Assembly (NCBI GenBank): GCA_905178155.1
Contig: CAJINV010000018.1
Coordinates: 130,479-194,478 of the forward strand
Length of the DNA stretch: 64,000 bases
DNA from: Amoebophrya sp. A120
Lineage: Eukaryota; Sar; Dinophyceae; Syndiniales; Amoebophryaceae
Direction of reading: 5' to 3'
Shown: positions 33,601 to 37,039 of the stretch, piece after piece
Position numbering within the stretch: position 1 is the stretch's first letter
Layout of the letters: each line of letters begins with the position of its first letter
Program-made: the position numbers and the translations under genes
The notes under the pieces: generated by a model
Told to the model about the DNA's origin: nothing
Databases searched by the model: none
The model's input: the letters and a program-made list of their open reading frames with translations, nothing else

Positions 33601-35081
33601 TGGTCCTTCTGTTTTCCCGGCAGTCCTTTCACGACGTGTTTCGGCTCGTGTAAGCTGGACTGCGGCTTTTGTCGGTTCCCACTTTTGTCGCGAAGATCGT
33701 TGGTGAAGTGCGGCATGCCGGCGACCCGCATGCCCTCGACAAAGTCCGCAAACGTTGGCTCCGGCGGACTACCTTCGACCGAGCTCGGGCCCGACCCGAG
33801 CTTGATCGAAGATAGAGTGTGTTTGCGCTTGGCTGCCTCGTAGACCAGCCGCAGAAAGAGCAGCTCCAACCTCGGGTTTGCCAGCTGGAAGTCAGCGCGC
33901 TCCTTGCTGTAGGTCGTGCTTCGCGAGGACGGGGCACCTGCTCCGCTGGTTCCCACAACGAGTTCGGACGCCGAATTACGAACCCTCGCCTTCACGGCGG
34001 CCGGAGACTCATTGCCAGAGGTGTCGCCCGGCTTTGAACTTCCTATGAGCTCCTTCCACGCGCCCATGCGGCGGAATGTGCCCCAGTTCGGGAGCTCTCG
34101 AAAATCTTCCGCGACCTTGGAAACCCGATCGCGTTCAGCTCGAAGCTGGTCGAGCGGAAGTCTAGTCCCGAGATCCGCGGCATCGGTTCTGGTCTCTATG
34201 TCCAGCAGTGCCTGCTGAATGATTTCTGTGCGCGCGAGGCGCGAATCCTTCACTAGTTGCATCCACTCAGAGTCTGCTGCAACCTGTTCTGCGATTTTTT
34301 GCAGTTTCTGCCGTCCTGGCGCCTTTTTCTTGTCGCTCTTCAGTTCCGTCTCACTCGTCGGGCGGATCCGCGCAAACAATTTCCTGAACTCCAAGTTGTG
34401 CTGCGCGACCTGCTGTTGGCCGTCCGCGGATACGCTTTCCTCGAAAAGGAGGTCCTCTGTCAGCACGTGCGGAAGGAGTGCCACTCTTGTGTGCGACTCT
34501 GGAAACATGGAGTCCAGTCGGTCCTGAATGGGTTCTTTCGCCGTGGTTCCCTCGTCGGACAAGTCGAGGGTCGCCGACCCCTCCAGCGCGTTCCAGGGCC
34601 GCACCGACAGCGATAAATGGTTCAGCAGCAGTTGAAACTCCGATACGGCATAGGTCATCGCTGGGGTTGGTGGCTCGTTCGCCGGCTTGCTTCCGAATTC
34701 CTCGTCGTCCGCATCGTCGGCGGCGCCGCGAGACAGCAGCGCAAACTGCTTCAGGGCGTATTCGTCGGCAGAGCTAGGATCCACGTTTCTGGTGTTTCCG
34801 GTCTGCCCCACTGTTAGTGCGCTGTACTTTCTCCCGAAACTCACCAGATTCTCCTCCTCAGTCAATTTGTCTTCCTGCTCCCGAATGCCTTTCCACGCCT
34901 GCGCACCTTCGTACGCGCGTGCGCCGGAAAGCGCTGAAAATGCCGCGAGGCCGGCAAAAAATGCCGTCATGACCACAACCCGCGGTCGTCGCTGTTGGTT
35001 CGCTGATGAGGTCGTGGAAACCCGCAACATGCGAGAACTGGTTTCTTTTCCTTGCGCAGGGAAAGAGGGTGAGGAAATCAT
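1..35081 (-). CDS. Gene 1: giant secretory/membrane-targeted protein with a SecA-type ATPase motor and a C-terminal USP-like Cys box (3' end outside window)
   Basis: About 48 exons join into one open frame of about 23.0 kb (about 7,670 residues) from the ATG at 35081 to the window edge. 44 introns are introners; three are other introns (32799-33041, about 31844-32114, 8026-8155). Using the rule 'remove the element plus one 5-bp repeat', every introner junction stays in frame without a stop; I walked all of them. Order of parts: signal peptide or anchor (residues about 35-55), about 4,400 unassigned residues, SecA-like NBD1 (Walker A near residue 4,655, IDEVDS near 4,780), GMTGT near 5,020, a large insertion, NBD2 motifs near 5,515-5,560, charged coiled coil, USP-like Cys box near 7,480. 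In bacteria and plastids SecA drives proteins through SecY; here the protein is about nine times longer than a usual SecA, so a transport role is only a guess. A split into several genes is possible if an intron is misjudged, most likely at 31844-32114. Confidence 0.75.
627..835. mobile_element. Introner, family G (gene 1)
   Basis: Ends TATCCCACGAAGAAACTG and CAGTTTTTTCTTGCGATA form an inverted repeat; 5-bp direct repeat ggaag on both sides. 209 bp, removed in phase 0 between exons 47 and 48. Confidence 0.85.
836..5296 (-). CDS. Gene 1 exons 40-47
   Basis: Exons 5296-5245 (52 nt), 4927-4728, 4460-4411 (50 nt), 4256-4109, 3816-3701, 3412-2536, 2259-1155 and 887-836 (52 nt). Exon 45 holds VRPGDKLLFKEENIAFLFER; exon 46 is a long charged helix. 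The last micro-exon reads QLWKQPRLFRQSSGDSTS and leads into the Cys-box exon. No family recognised between the SecA motor and the Cys box. Confidence 0.72.
893..1154. mobile_element. Introner, family A (gene 1)
   Basis: Starts TATCAAATG with GTCTGGGTCTG and ends CCAGACCCAGACA...TTTGATA; direct repeat tgctc. 262 bp, phase 2. Same subfamily and orientation as 4466-4727, 14665-14936, 23113-23374 and 28453-28714. Confidence 0.9.
2265..2535. mobile_element. Introner, family A (gene 1)
   Basis: Left end TATGCATTGCAAATATGTC, right end CAGACACTTCTGCATTTGATA; direct repeat tgttg. 271 bp. Exons join as VYN/TASSNVV in phase 1. Confidence 0.9.
3418..3700. mobile_element. Introner, family B (gene 1)
   Basis: Ends TATCCTGAGCAAAAACGTCC and GGACGTTTTTCCTCAGGATA; direct repeat tcggt/ccggt. 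283 bp. Inner sequence is in the opposite orientation to the family B copies at 13788, 17728 and 26013. Confidence 0.88.
3822..4108. mobile_element. Introner, family B (gene 1)
   Basis: Ends TATTGTGAGGAAAAACATC and GATGTTTTTACATAGGATA; direct repeat tttgg. 287 bp. Close relative of the element 120 bp to its left, same orientation; the two leave exon 44 (116 nt) between them. Confidence 0.88.
4262..4410. mobile_element. Introner, family C (gene 1)
   Basis: Ends TATGAACTGCAAAAGCATCG and CGATACTTTTGCACGGGATA; direct repeat gtttt. 149 bp, phase 0. Confidence 0.88.
4466..4727. mobile_element. Introner, family A (gene 1)
   Basis: Ends TATCAAGTTTAAAAATGTC and GACATTTTTACATTTGATA; direct repeat acgtc/acatc. 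262 bp, phase 1. Confidence 0.9.
4933..5244. mobile_element. Introner, family D (gene 1)
   Basis: Ends TATCAAAGTGAAAAATCCCC and GGGGGATTTTTCCTTTTGATA (first 20 shown in sense); direct repeat tgctt. 312 bp, phase 2. Confidence 0.88.
5302..5511. mobile_element. Introner, family G (gene 1)
   Basis: Ends TATCGCAAGAAAAAACTG and ATAGTTTTTTCGTGGGATA; direct repeat ctctg. 210 bp, phase 1. Almost the same length as the copies at 627 and 10541. Confidence 0.88.
5512..8025 (-). CDS. Gene 1 exons 36-39: lysine/glutamate coiled coil
   Basis: Exons 8025-6882, 6674-6563, 6351-6317 (35 nt, the smallest) and 6043-5512. Exon 36 begins with imperfect KDEAKMDEAEKEKAKKEKEL repeats and is a long charged helix with an alanine run. 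A short glycine-rich tract (CKAGGGGGPNPGS) lies near its end. Exon 39 is helical (LLEDVREVTDRR). Frames agree across all three introners. Confidence 0.75.
6049..6316. mobile_element. Introner, family A (gene 1)
   Basis: Left end TATGAATTGCAAATATCCC, right end AGACACTTTTACATTTGATA; direct repeat gtcgt. 268 bp, phase 0. Inner sequence matches the copy at 30820-31084 in the same orientation. Confidence 0.88.
6357..6562. mobile_element. Introner, family G relative (gene 1)
   Basis: Ends TATGCGAGAAAAAAAGTTC and AGCTTTTTTCTCTCCATA; direct repeat aaaaa. 206 bp, phase 1. Separated from 6049-6316 by only a 40-bp exon. Confidence 0.82.
6680..6881. mobile_element. Introner, family F (gene 1)
   Basis: Left end TATCCCACAGAAAAAGACAG, right end TCATCTGTTGGATA; direct repeat cctca/actca. 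202 bp, phase 0. Confidence 0.82.
8026..8155 (-). other. Conventional GT-AG intron in gene 1
   Basis: Donor CATGA/GTTAGC and acceptor TTTTGGCAG/TGCATA give an in-frame join (AEVLHD/AYSPLGGNEKDE). About 130 nt, no inverted-repeat ends, no direct repeats. The donor is weak, so a nearby alternative donor is possible. Confidence 0.55.
8156..10535 (-). CDS. Gene 1 exons 32-35: SecA-like NBD2 motifs V and VI, then coiled coil
   Basis: Exons 10535-10481 (55 nt), 10164-9909, 9580-9497 (84 nt) and 9320-8156. Exon 33 reads PGEILVTTNIGGRGMDLGI (motif V; bacterial form ATNMAGRGTDI) and EEQAFGRTARCGRPGSG (motif VI; bacterial form QLRGRSGRQGDPG), so the arginine finger is retained. Exon 35 starts with a heptad-like helix (QQQLNEEIDKLNGEIAEKEK). 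It continues into acidic and basic stretches without known motifs. The end of exon 35 is set by a GT-AG intron, not an introner. Confidence 0.85.
9326..9496. mobile_element. Introner, family F (gene 1)
   Basis: Near-perfect ends TATCCCACAGAAAAAAACTG and AGCTTTTTTCTGTGGGATA; direct repeat acgca. 171 bp, phase 1. Confidence 0.9.
9586..9908. mobile_element. Introner, family D (gene 1)
   Basis: Left end TATTGTGAGGAAAAATCCCC, right end GGGGATTTTTCCTTGCGATA; direct repeat acatc. 323 bp, phase 1. Same subfamily and orientation as 16262-16580 and 20372-20694. Confidence 0.9.
10170..10480. mobile_element. Introner, family E (gene 1)
   Basis: Left end TATCACAGTGAAAAATGCCC, right end GGGCATTTTTCATTGGAATA; direct repeat cagcg/caccg. 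311 bp, phase 0. Inner sequence is the reverse complement orientation of 25627-25935. Confidence 0.88.
10541..10750. mobile_element. Introner, family G (gene 1)
   Basis: Ends TATCCAGGAAAAAAACTGCG and CAGTTTTTTTCTTGCATA; direct repeat tcctt. 210 bp, phase 2; interrupts the SecA NBD2. Confidence 0.88.
10751..13782 (-). CDS. Gene 1 exons 28-31: SecA-like NBD1 (DEVD) and GMTGT motif
   Basis: Exons 13782-13722 (61 nt), 13392-13062, 12907-12610 and 12450-10751. Exon 28 reads KFKVDMMTSNRVLAKTQY (motif Ib region). Exon 29 has the SecA signature TDIIYGEIGAYERDFL and then VTVIDEVDSLTID, the Walker B motif. Exon 31 has MFGMTGTLGGRQEKSFLRSI, equivalent to SecA motif III and the start of NBD2. It then carries roughly 400 residues of inserted, mostly helical sequence, before RRSALIIVESIKD, which corresponds to the strand opening the second half of NBD2. 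The GMTGT-to-GRGMD distance is about 500 residues, against roughly 130 in a bacterial SecA. Confidence 0.85.
12456..12609. mobile_element. Introner, family C (gene 1)
   Basis: Ends TATCCTCTGCAAAAGTATAA and CGATCCTTTTGCAGTTCATA; direct repeat ccgcg/ctgcg. 154 bp, phase 0. Confidence 0.87.
12913..13061. mobile_element. Introner, family C (gene 1)
   Basis: Ends TATAAATTGCAAAAATATCG and CGATACTTTTGCACAGGATA; direct repeat acgac. 149 bp, phase 2; lies just after the DEVD motif. Confidence 0.88.
13398..13721. mobile_element. Introner, family B (gene 1)
   Basis: Ends TATCATGTGCAAAAACGTCC and GGGACGTTTTTACCATGGATA (shortened); direct repeat catac. 324 bp, phase 1. Diverged inner sequence. Confidence 0.85.
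13788..14066. mobile_element. Introner, family B (gene 1)
   Basis: First base changed (GATCCTGAG), right end GACGTTTTTCCTCAAAATA; direct repeat cgcgg/tgcgg. 279 bp, phase 0; interrupts NBD1 just after Walker A. Confidence 0.85.
14067..16624 (-). CDS. Gene 1 exons 21-27: start of SecA-like NBD1 with Walker A
   Basis: Exons 16624-16581 (44 nt), 16256-16176, 15941-15711, 15443-15403 (41 nt), 15146-14937, 14659-14600 (60 nt) and 14342-14067. Exon 25 ends RDVQVIAVIMFLDA, matching the helix that precedes the Walker A motif in SecA-type motors. Exon 27 ends GRLGQVETGEGKSHVVALLS, the SecA form of Walker A (TGEGK[ST]), where the lysine and serine bind ATP phosphate and magnesium. Between them is a cysteine/lysine-containing insertion not found in bacterial SecA as I know it. 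Confidence 0.85.
14348..14599. mobile_element. Introner, family A (gene 1)
   Basis: Left end TATCACATGTAAAAATGTC, right end GACATTTTTGCATTTCATA; direct repeat agaaa. 252 bp, phase 0. Same subfamily and orientation as 15152-15402. Confidence 0.9.
14665..14936. mobile_element. Introner, family A (gene 1)
   Basis: Left end TATCAAATGTAAAAATGTC, right end GACATTTTTACACTTGATA; direct repeat cgcgt. 272 bp, phase 0. Only a 60-nt exon separates it from 14348-14599. Confidence 0.9.
15152..15402. mobile_element. Introner, family A (gene 1)
   Basis: Left end TATCAAATGTAAAAATATC, right end GACATTTTTACACTTGATA; direct repeat cgaga. 251 bp, phase 0. Inner sequence is the reverse complement of that in 28096-28347. 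Confidence 0.9.
15449..15710. mobile_element. Introner, family A (gene 1)
   Basis: Left end TATCACCTGCAAAAATGTC, right end GACATATTTGCAATGCATA; direct repeat cccgg/cctgg. 262 bp, phase 1. Confidence 0.88.
15947..16175. mobile_element. Introner, family G relative (gene 1)
   Basis: Left end TATCCAGGGAGTAAAGGGC, right end GCCCTTTTTTCTTTGCATA; direct repeat aatgc. 229 bp, phase 1. Confidence 0.83.
16262..16580. mobile_element. Introner, family D (gene 1)
   Basis: Left end TATCACTATGAAAAATCCCC, right end GCGAATTTTCCTTTCAATA; direct repeat gccga. 319 bp, phase 1. Very similar over its length to 20372-20694. Confidence 0.9.
16630..16937. mobile_element. Introner, family J (gene 1), single copy in window
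   Basis: Ends TATGGATGTGTCAGGATCGA and TCGATTCTGACACTTCCATA, extended to about 36 bp of imperfect inverted repeat; direct repeat agcgt. 308 bp, phase 2. Confidence 0.87.
16938..20366 (-). CDS. Gene 1 exons 14-20, including several micro-exons
   Basis: Exons 20366-20146, 19887-19817 (71 nt), 19607-19553 (55 nt), 19225-19121, 18953-18914 (40 nt), 18644-18007 and 17722-16938. The micro-exons are pieces left between closely spaced introners. They read through cleanly, for example ELEEQLVDKVYADCEFQQR, then VLKPASLFMWILALKQVHFE, then RSGTIHDFSNAFV. Exon 20 begins LVGFIVDNVYTAAKIGSYYI and continues as a glutamine-rich coiled coil. No family recognised. Confidence 0.72.
17728..18006. mobile_element. 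Introner, family B (gene 1)
   Basis: Ends TATCCTGAGCAAAAACGTCC and GGACGTTTTTACTCAGGATA; direct repeat caaac. 279 bp, phase 0. Same orientation as 13788 and 26013. Confidence 0.9.
18650..18913. mobile_element. Introner, family A (gene 1)
   Basis: Left end TATGGATTGCAAAAATGTC, right end GACATTTTAACATTTGATA; direct repeat aaaca. 264 bp, phase 1. Confidence 0.88.
18959..19120. mobile_element. Introner, family C (gene 1)
   Basis: Ends TATCCTGTGCAAAAGTATCG and ATAATACTTTTGCATTGCATA (shortened); direct repeat gccgc. 162 bp, phase 0. Confidence 0.87.
19231..19552. mobile_element. Introner, family D (gene 1)
   Basis: Left end TATTGAGAGGAAAAATCCCC, right end GGGGATTTTTCCTTTTGATA; direct repeat tctct. 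322 bp, phase 0. Confidence 0.9.
19613..19816. mobile_element. Introner, family A, short form (gene 1)
   Basis: Left end CATCAAATGCGAATATGTC (first T changed to C), right end GATATTTGCAGTGCATA; direct repeat tccgg. 204 bp, phase 2. About 50 bp shorter than most family A copies. Confidence 0.85.
19893..20145. mobile_element. Introner, family A (gene 1)
   Basis: Left end TACCAACTGTAAAAATGTC, right end GACATTTTTACATTTGATA; direct repeat gacga. 253 bp, phase 0. Very similar over its length to 21613-21865. Confidence 0.9.
20372..20694. mobile_element. Introner, family D (gene 1)
   Basis: Left end TATGAAAAGGAAAAATCCCC, right end GGGGATTTTTCCTCTCAATA; direct repeat cagca. 323 bp, phase 1. Confidence 0.9.
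20695..23752 (-). CDS. Gene 1 exons 11-13
   Basis: Exons 23752-23375, 23107-21866 and 21607-20695. Exon 12 is 414 codons, with a central block FCLKAFADEGESNKHFNVLH and a glutamine/arginine/lysine-rich end. Exon 13 is strongly helical and basic (EKKQKKLQEKLFQPYQKLQS), suggesting coiled coil. All three join in frame (phases 0, 0, 1). Function unknown. Confidence 0.75.
21613..21865. mobile_element. Introner, family A (gene 1)
   Basis: Left end TATAAAGTGCAAAAATGTT, right end GACACTTTTGCAATTCATA; direct repeat cgcgg/cgccg. 253 bp, phase 0. Confidence 0.9.
23113..23374. mobile_element. Introner, family A (gene 1)
   Basis: Left end TATCAAATGTAAAAATGTC, right end GACATTTTTACAGTTGATA; direct repeat cagtt. 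262 bp, phase 0. Confidence 0.92.
23758..24105. mobile_element. Introner, family E2, diverged (gene 1)
   Basis: Left end TGTGAAAGCGAAAAGCGCCC, right end GGCGCTTTTCAATATCATA; direct repeat ggtcg/agttg is degraded. 348 bp. Removing it gives EPT/ERYFIGD in phase 0. The core carries fewer of the TGTNATGC words than other copies. Confidence 0.75.
24106..26754 (-). CDS. Gene 1 exons 7-10
   Basis: Exons 26754-26292, 26007-25936 (72 nt), 25621-25141 and 24986-24106. Exon 9 holds a glycine/threonine/alanine/glutamine-rich linker (QQQGDTAATGGGTSTGTSAE). Exon 10 has a folded-looking block (GGHTTVRPKKYFDVLGQYTG, FDLVDFLEAV) and ends in an acidic run (DMDVDEEDDDDDNKPEEF). Junctions read LMLRR/GSRFK, LLRL/MVNFY, ESE/PLLHL and EPT/ERYFIGD. 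No known domain recognised. Confidence 0.75.
24992..25140. mobile_element. Introner, family C (gene 1)
   Basis: Ends TATGCATTGCAAAAGTATCG and CGATACTTTTGCACAGGATA; direct repeat gttct. 149 bp, phase 1. Confidence 0.9.
25627..25935. mobile_element. Introner, family E (gene 1)
   Basis: Ends TATTACAATGAAAAATGCCC and GGGCACTTTTCACTGTGATA; direct repeat cagtc. 309 bp, phase 0. Opposite inner orientation to 10170-10480. Confidence 0.9.
26013..26291. mobile_element. Introner, family B (gene 1)
   Basis: Ends TATCCTGAGTAAAAACGTCC and GTACGTTTTTACTCAGGATA; direct repeat gcgac. 279 bp, phase 0. Opposite inner orientation to 3418 and 3822. Confidence 0.92.
26760..27053. mobile_element. Introner, family E2 (gene 1)
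   Basis: Left end TATCATATTGAAAAGCGCCC, right end GGGCGCTCTTCAGTGCAATA; direct repeat cggaa/cggag. 294 bp, phase 2. Confidence 0.87.
27054..28447 (-). CDS. Gene 1 exons 5-6: includes a hydrophobic segment
   Basis: Exon 5 is 28447-28348 (100 nt) and exon 6 is 28090-27054. Exon 6 contains the hydrophobic run KSPWLWFGALPGLLHGLPEA followed by FLGAAVPAARSLVAAS, which could be a membrane segment or reentrant helix near residue 1,990. A lysine/glutamate tract (EEIKEEKKKNAVEETNEAVE) follows. Exon 5 ends phase 0 and exon 6 phase 2, consistent with the joined frame. Confidence 0.75.
28096..28347. mobile_element. Introner, family A, opposite orientation (gene 1)
   Basis: Left end TATCAAGTGTAAAAATGTC, right end GACATTTTTACATTTGATA; direct repeat ccgaa. 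252 bp, phase 0. The inner sequence is the reverse complement of 14348-14599 and 15152-15402. Confidence 0.9.
28453..28714. mobile_element. Introner, family A (gene 1)
   Basis: Left end TATCAAGTGTAAAAGTGTC, right end GACACTTTTACATTTGATA; direct repeat agctc. 262 bp, phase 2. Confidence 0.9.
28715..30814 (-). CDS. Gene 1 exon 4: large unassigned exon
   Basis: A 2.1 kb exon between introners at 30820-31084 and 28453-28714. It begins MNEKQLRKEEDDQAFFDLNG and is rich in charged, helix-forming residues (Q, E, K, L), with a proline/alanine/threonine-rich linker near its middle. It enters and leaves in phase 2, matching its neighbours after removal of the elements. I recognise no catalytic motif. 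Confidence 0.75.
30820..31084. mobile_element. Introner, family A (gene 1)
   Basis: Left end TATCAAATGCAAAAGTGTC, right end GATATTTCTACATTTGATA; direct repeat atcga. 265 bp, phase 2; the introner nearest the 5' end of gene 1. Confidence 0.9.
31085..35081 (-). CDS. Gene 1 exons 1-3: N-terminus with signal peptide
   Basis: Exon 1 is 35081-33042, exon 2 is 32798 to about 32110, exon 3 is about 31845-31085. The ATG at 35081 opens the frame, with a second in-frame ATG 17 codons on. A basic stretch (QQRRPR) followed by VVVMTAFFAGLAAFSALSG and GARA-YEG looks like a signal peptide with a cleavable site; starting at the second ATG would give a signal of more usual length. The rest is hydrophilic and charged, without a domain I recognise. 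No introner interrupts the first 2 kb exon. Exon 3 has no early ATG and reads open up to its acceptor side, so it needs an upstream exon, which supports joining it to exon 2. Confidence 0.7.
31844..32114 (-). other. Intron with inverted-repeat ends in the reverse sense (gene 1 exons 2-3)
   Basis: On the coding strand the gap begins near GGCAGGATAATAGC and ends near CATGTATCCTGCC, so the ends are an inverted repeat GGCAGGATA / TATCCTGCC. That is the opposite sense to the introners (TATCC...GGATA). No GT donor or AG acceptor fits the open frame and no 5-bp direct repeat gives a frame-preserving join, so exact junctions are unresolved. A gene boundary here is the main alternative. Confidence 0.4.
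32799..33041 (-). other. Conventional GT-AG intron in gene 1
   Basis: Donor CCGAG/GTCTATG and acceptor TTCTACAG/GGGAAC join exon 1 to exon 2 in phase 0 (ICTLLTE/GNPDLNVEVQ). The acceptor follows a T-rich run. No terminal inverted repeats or flanking direct repeats. About 243 nt. Confidence 0.7.
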
Positions 35082-37039
35082 CGCGTGCGAAGAAGTGTCT
35101 TTCGTTTACATGGACACGTTTGAGATTTTTGTAAGTATGTGGTTCTTGGAAGAAAATCAATAAGAATAACAGAATATCGTTATATTTCGTGATTCGTAAA
35201 GATTTTTGAATATGATCGACGAATAGAAGTAAAAAACAAAAAGAATGTCTGAGATAACACGAAGGAAGTAGTTCGTTAAGTTTGATTTCAGCAATAGATG
35301 TTTTGGATGAGAAATATCACTAAGTTTTATTTTTCTTCGAATAACATAATCATATACAATATCAAGTGGAAAATGCGAAGACAGCTTCGAACGGCATGTC
35401 TGTAGAAACGATTGCTCGGCAAAAACGATTTTGCCTCAACTCAACCTTTCCATACAGAGCAGGAAAAATGAAGTCTCGCTCGTTATATTTCGTTGTGATA
35501 TCGGGGATTCTCTATGTGTCAATCGTACATAAGTGGAAGCTCGCGTCTGCGTCTAGCGTTTAGGGGGACTTACTATTGTTTCTTAAAGTCTTTGTTGACT
35601 ACTCACCTTACATAAAGCTGATGTAGCGGTGTCGACTTTTGTGAGTGCTACTCTGGTGTGACGTAGCCAAAAACTGTAGATCAATGAATAAGCCTGGAGA
35701 TGATGAAAAGGAGTGATGCTGTGGATGATAAATACCTCTTCGACTTAGAGTTAGACATGAAGAAACTAATACTAATGTTGTGCGATGCGCGCAGCATAGC
35801 TGCCAACATCAACACGAAGCAGCTTGCTAGGAATAGTTAGATCGGACATGACGTCCTGGACACACGTCCTGGACCGGAAGGCTAGACCCTTTTTTGACTA
35901 TACTTGGGTGTTCTGGTACATTGCAAGTAGTGATCACGTATAACATCTTCAGGGGGAGCGAACTTGCAAGAAAGTAGATCTTGTTTGGTCGACTACGTAC
36001 ACTGACTACGATTGATCACAACTTCGGAATCGGATCACTTCTTTGTTCACCCATGGCATTGCGCCAGTTGGTAAAAAAGCTGCAAGATGATCGTCGACGA
36101 GCTGGGTCATTATCAAAAAGGCACGCAAGAATGCTGCTTACAATCGATCTGCGTCGTCTGACAGTTGAATAAAAGTAGTGCAGCTCTGTCAAAAGCTTAA
36201 GGAGATCTCGCCAGAACTGTCACACTGGAAGATCCGCCAAGTTTTTCTATCCAATGTGTGTGGACCGAACTGCATGTGGCCCGTTCGTACATTATCGTAA
36301 ACGAAGGAACTTGCCGAAGCAGAGTGTAGTATTGCCCGAATGACAGGAATCAATTTGCAATGAAAATGATTGCTAATACCATCATGGCACCTCGCATTCG
36401 TACTACTTTTTATTACTTTCTTTAAAAATACTGTTGATCATCCGCTCTGTAACAGAGCCTCTGTTGTCTTCCATAGAGGCTGCACATCCGTGAGGAAGAA
36501 GGCAAGATGCTGACTGACCGATGCTCGGCGTGGAGATCTTCTAGTTACATACTGTTTTTCATTTTTATTGTGACGACACGGCATCCGAGGTGCATTTAAG
36601 GTTACGGAATTTTGACGAAAGGCCTATGGAGAAATCTCTTCCTCTTACAATCCCGAGTTAGTCGTCCGGCCGCCCGGATTTCGTTGGCCGGTTGACAAAG
36701 TCATGGCTTCCGTACAATACCATAAGGATACCAGGTTGCGGAACAGGAATAAAATCGTAATCGAAATAATTGTGCTGGCCACATCAACCGCGGCACCTCG
36801 CCTTCGGATCATCAGAGTCTATTCATACATTACTTCCAAAATAATGCTGTTGATCCGCGCTGTTGTTTTTCACAGAAGCTGTGCACTTCTTAGGAAGGAG
36901 GGAAACAAATGCTGATTGATCTTCGCTCGGCATTTCGATGGTCATCCAATTACTAACTTTGATTGTCCTGACAACACAGTGTCCGTGATTTTAGATTTAG
37001 AGTTAAGGAATTTCGAATTTCCGTCAATCTCTTGTTGCC
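35082..37039. other. Intergenic region between genes 1 and 2, with a diverged tandem duplication
   Basis: About 2 kb, more AT-rich than the genes, with no coding frame I can support. It serves as the 5' flank of gene 1 and the 3' flank of gene 2. Its right half holds two diverged copies of a segment of about 270 bp (see the repeat entry). No promoter motif or poly(A) signal can be assigned with confidence. Confidence 0.6.
36355..37025 (+). repeat. Diverged tandem duplication (about 36355-36625 and 36757-37025)
   Basis: Both copies contain, in the same order: GGCACCTCGC, CTGTTGATC, an AGAAGCTG/AGAGGCTG block, GGAAG..GG, ATGCTGA.TGA, GCTCGGC, GGTCATCCA-like text, TTGT..TGACGACA / TGTCCTGACAACA, and AAGG[AT].{0,4}GGAATTT. 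Offset about 400 bp. The second copy runs into the stop-codon end of gene 2, so the first copy may be a relic of an earlier gene 2 3' end. Confidence 0.5.

Noticed and set aside
35082-37039. Spliced-leader RNA or other small RNA gene in the intergenic regions (the text GACGTAGCCAAAAACTG near 35660 resembles part of the dinoflagellate leader)
   Set aside because: Only a few bases match; the full leader sequence and a following donor are absent.
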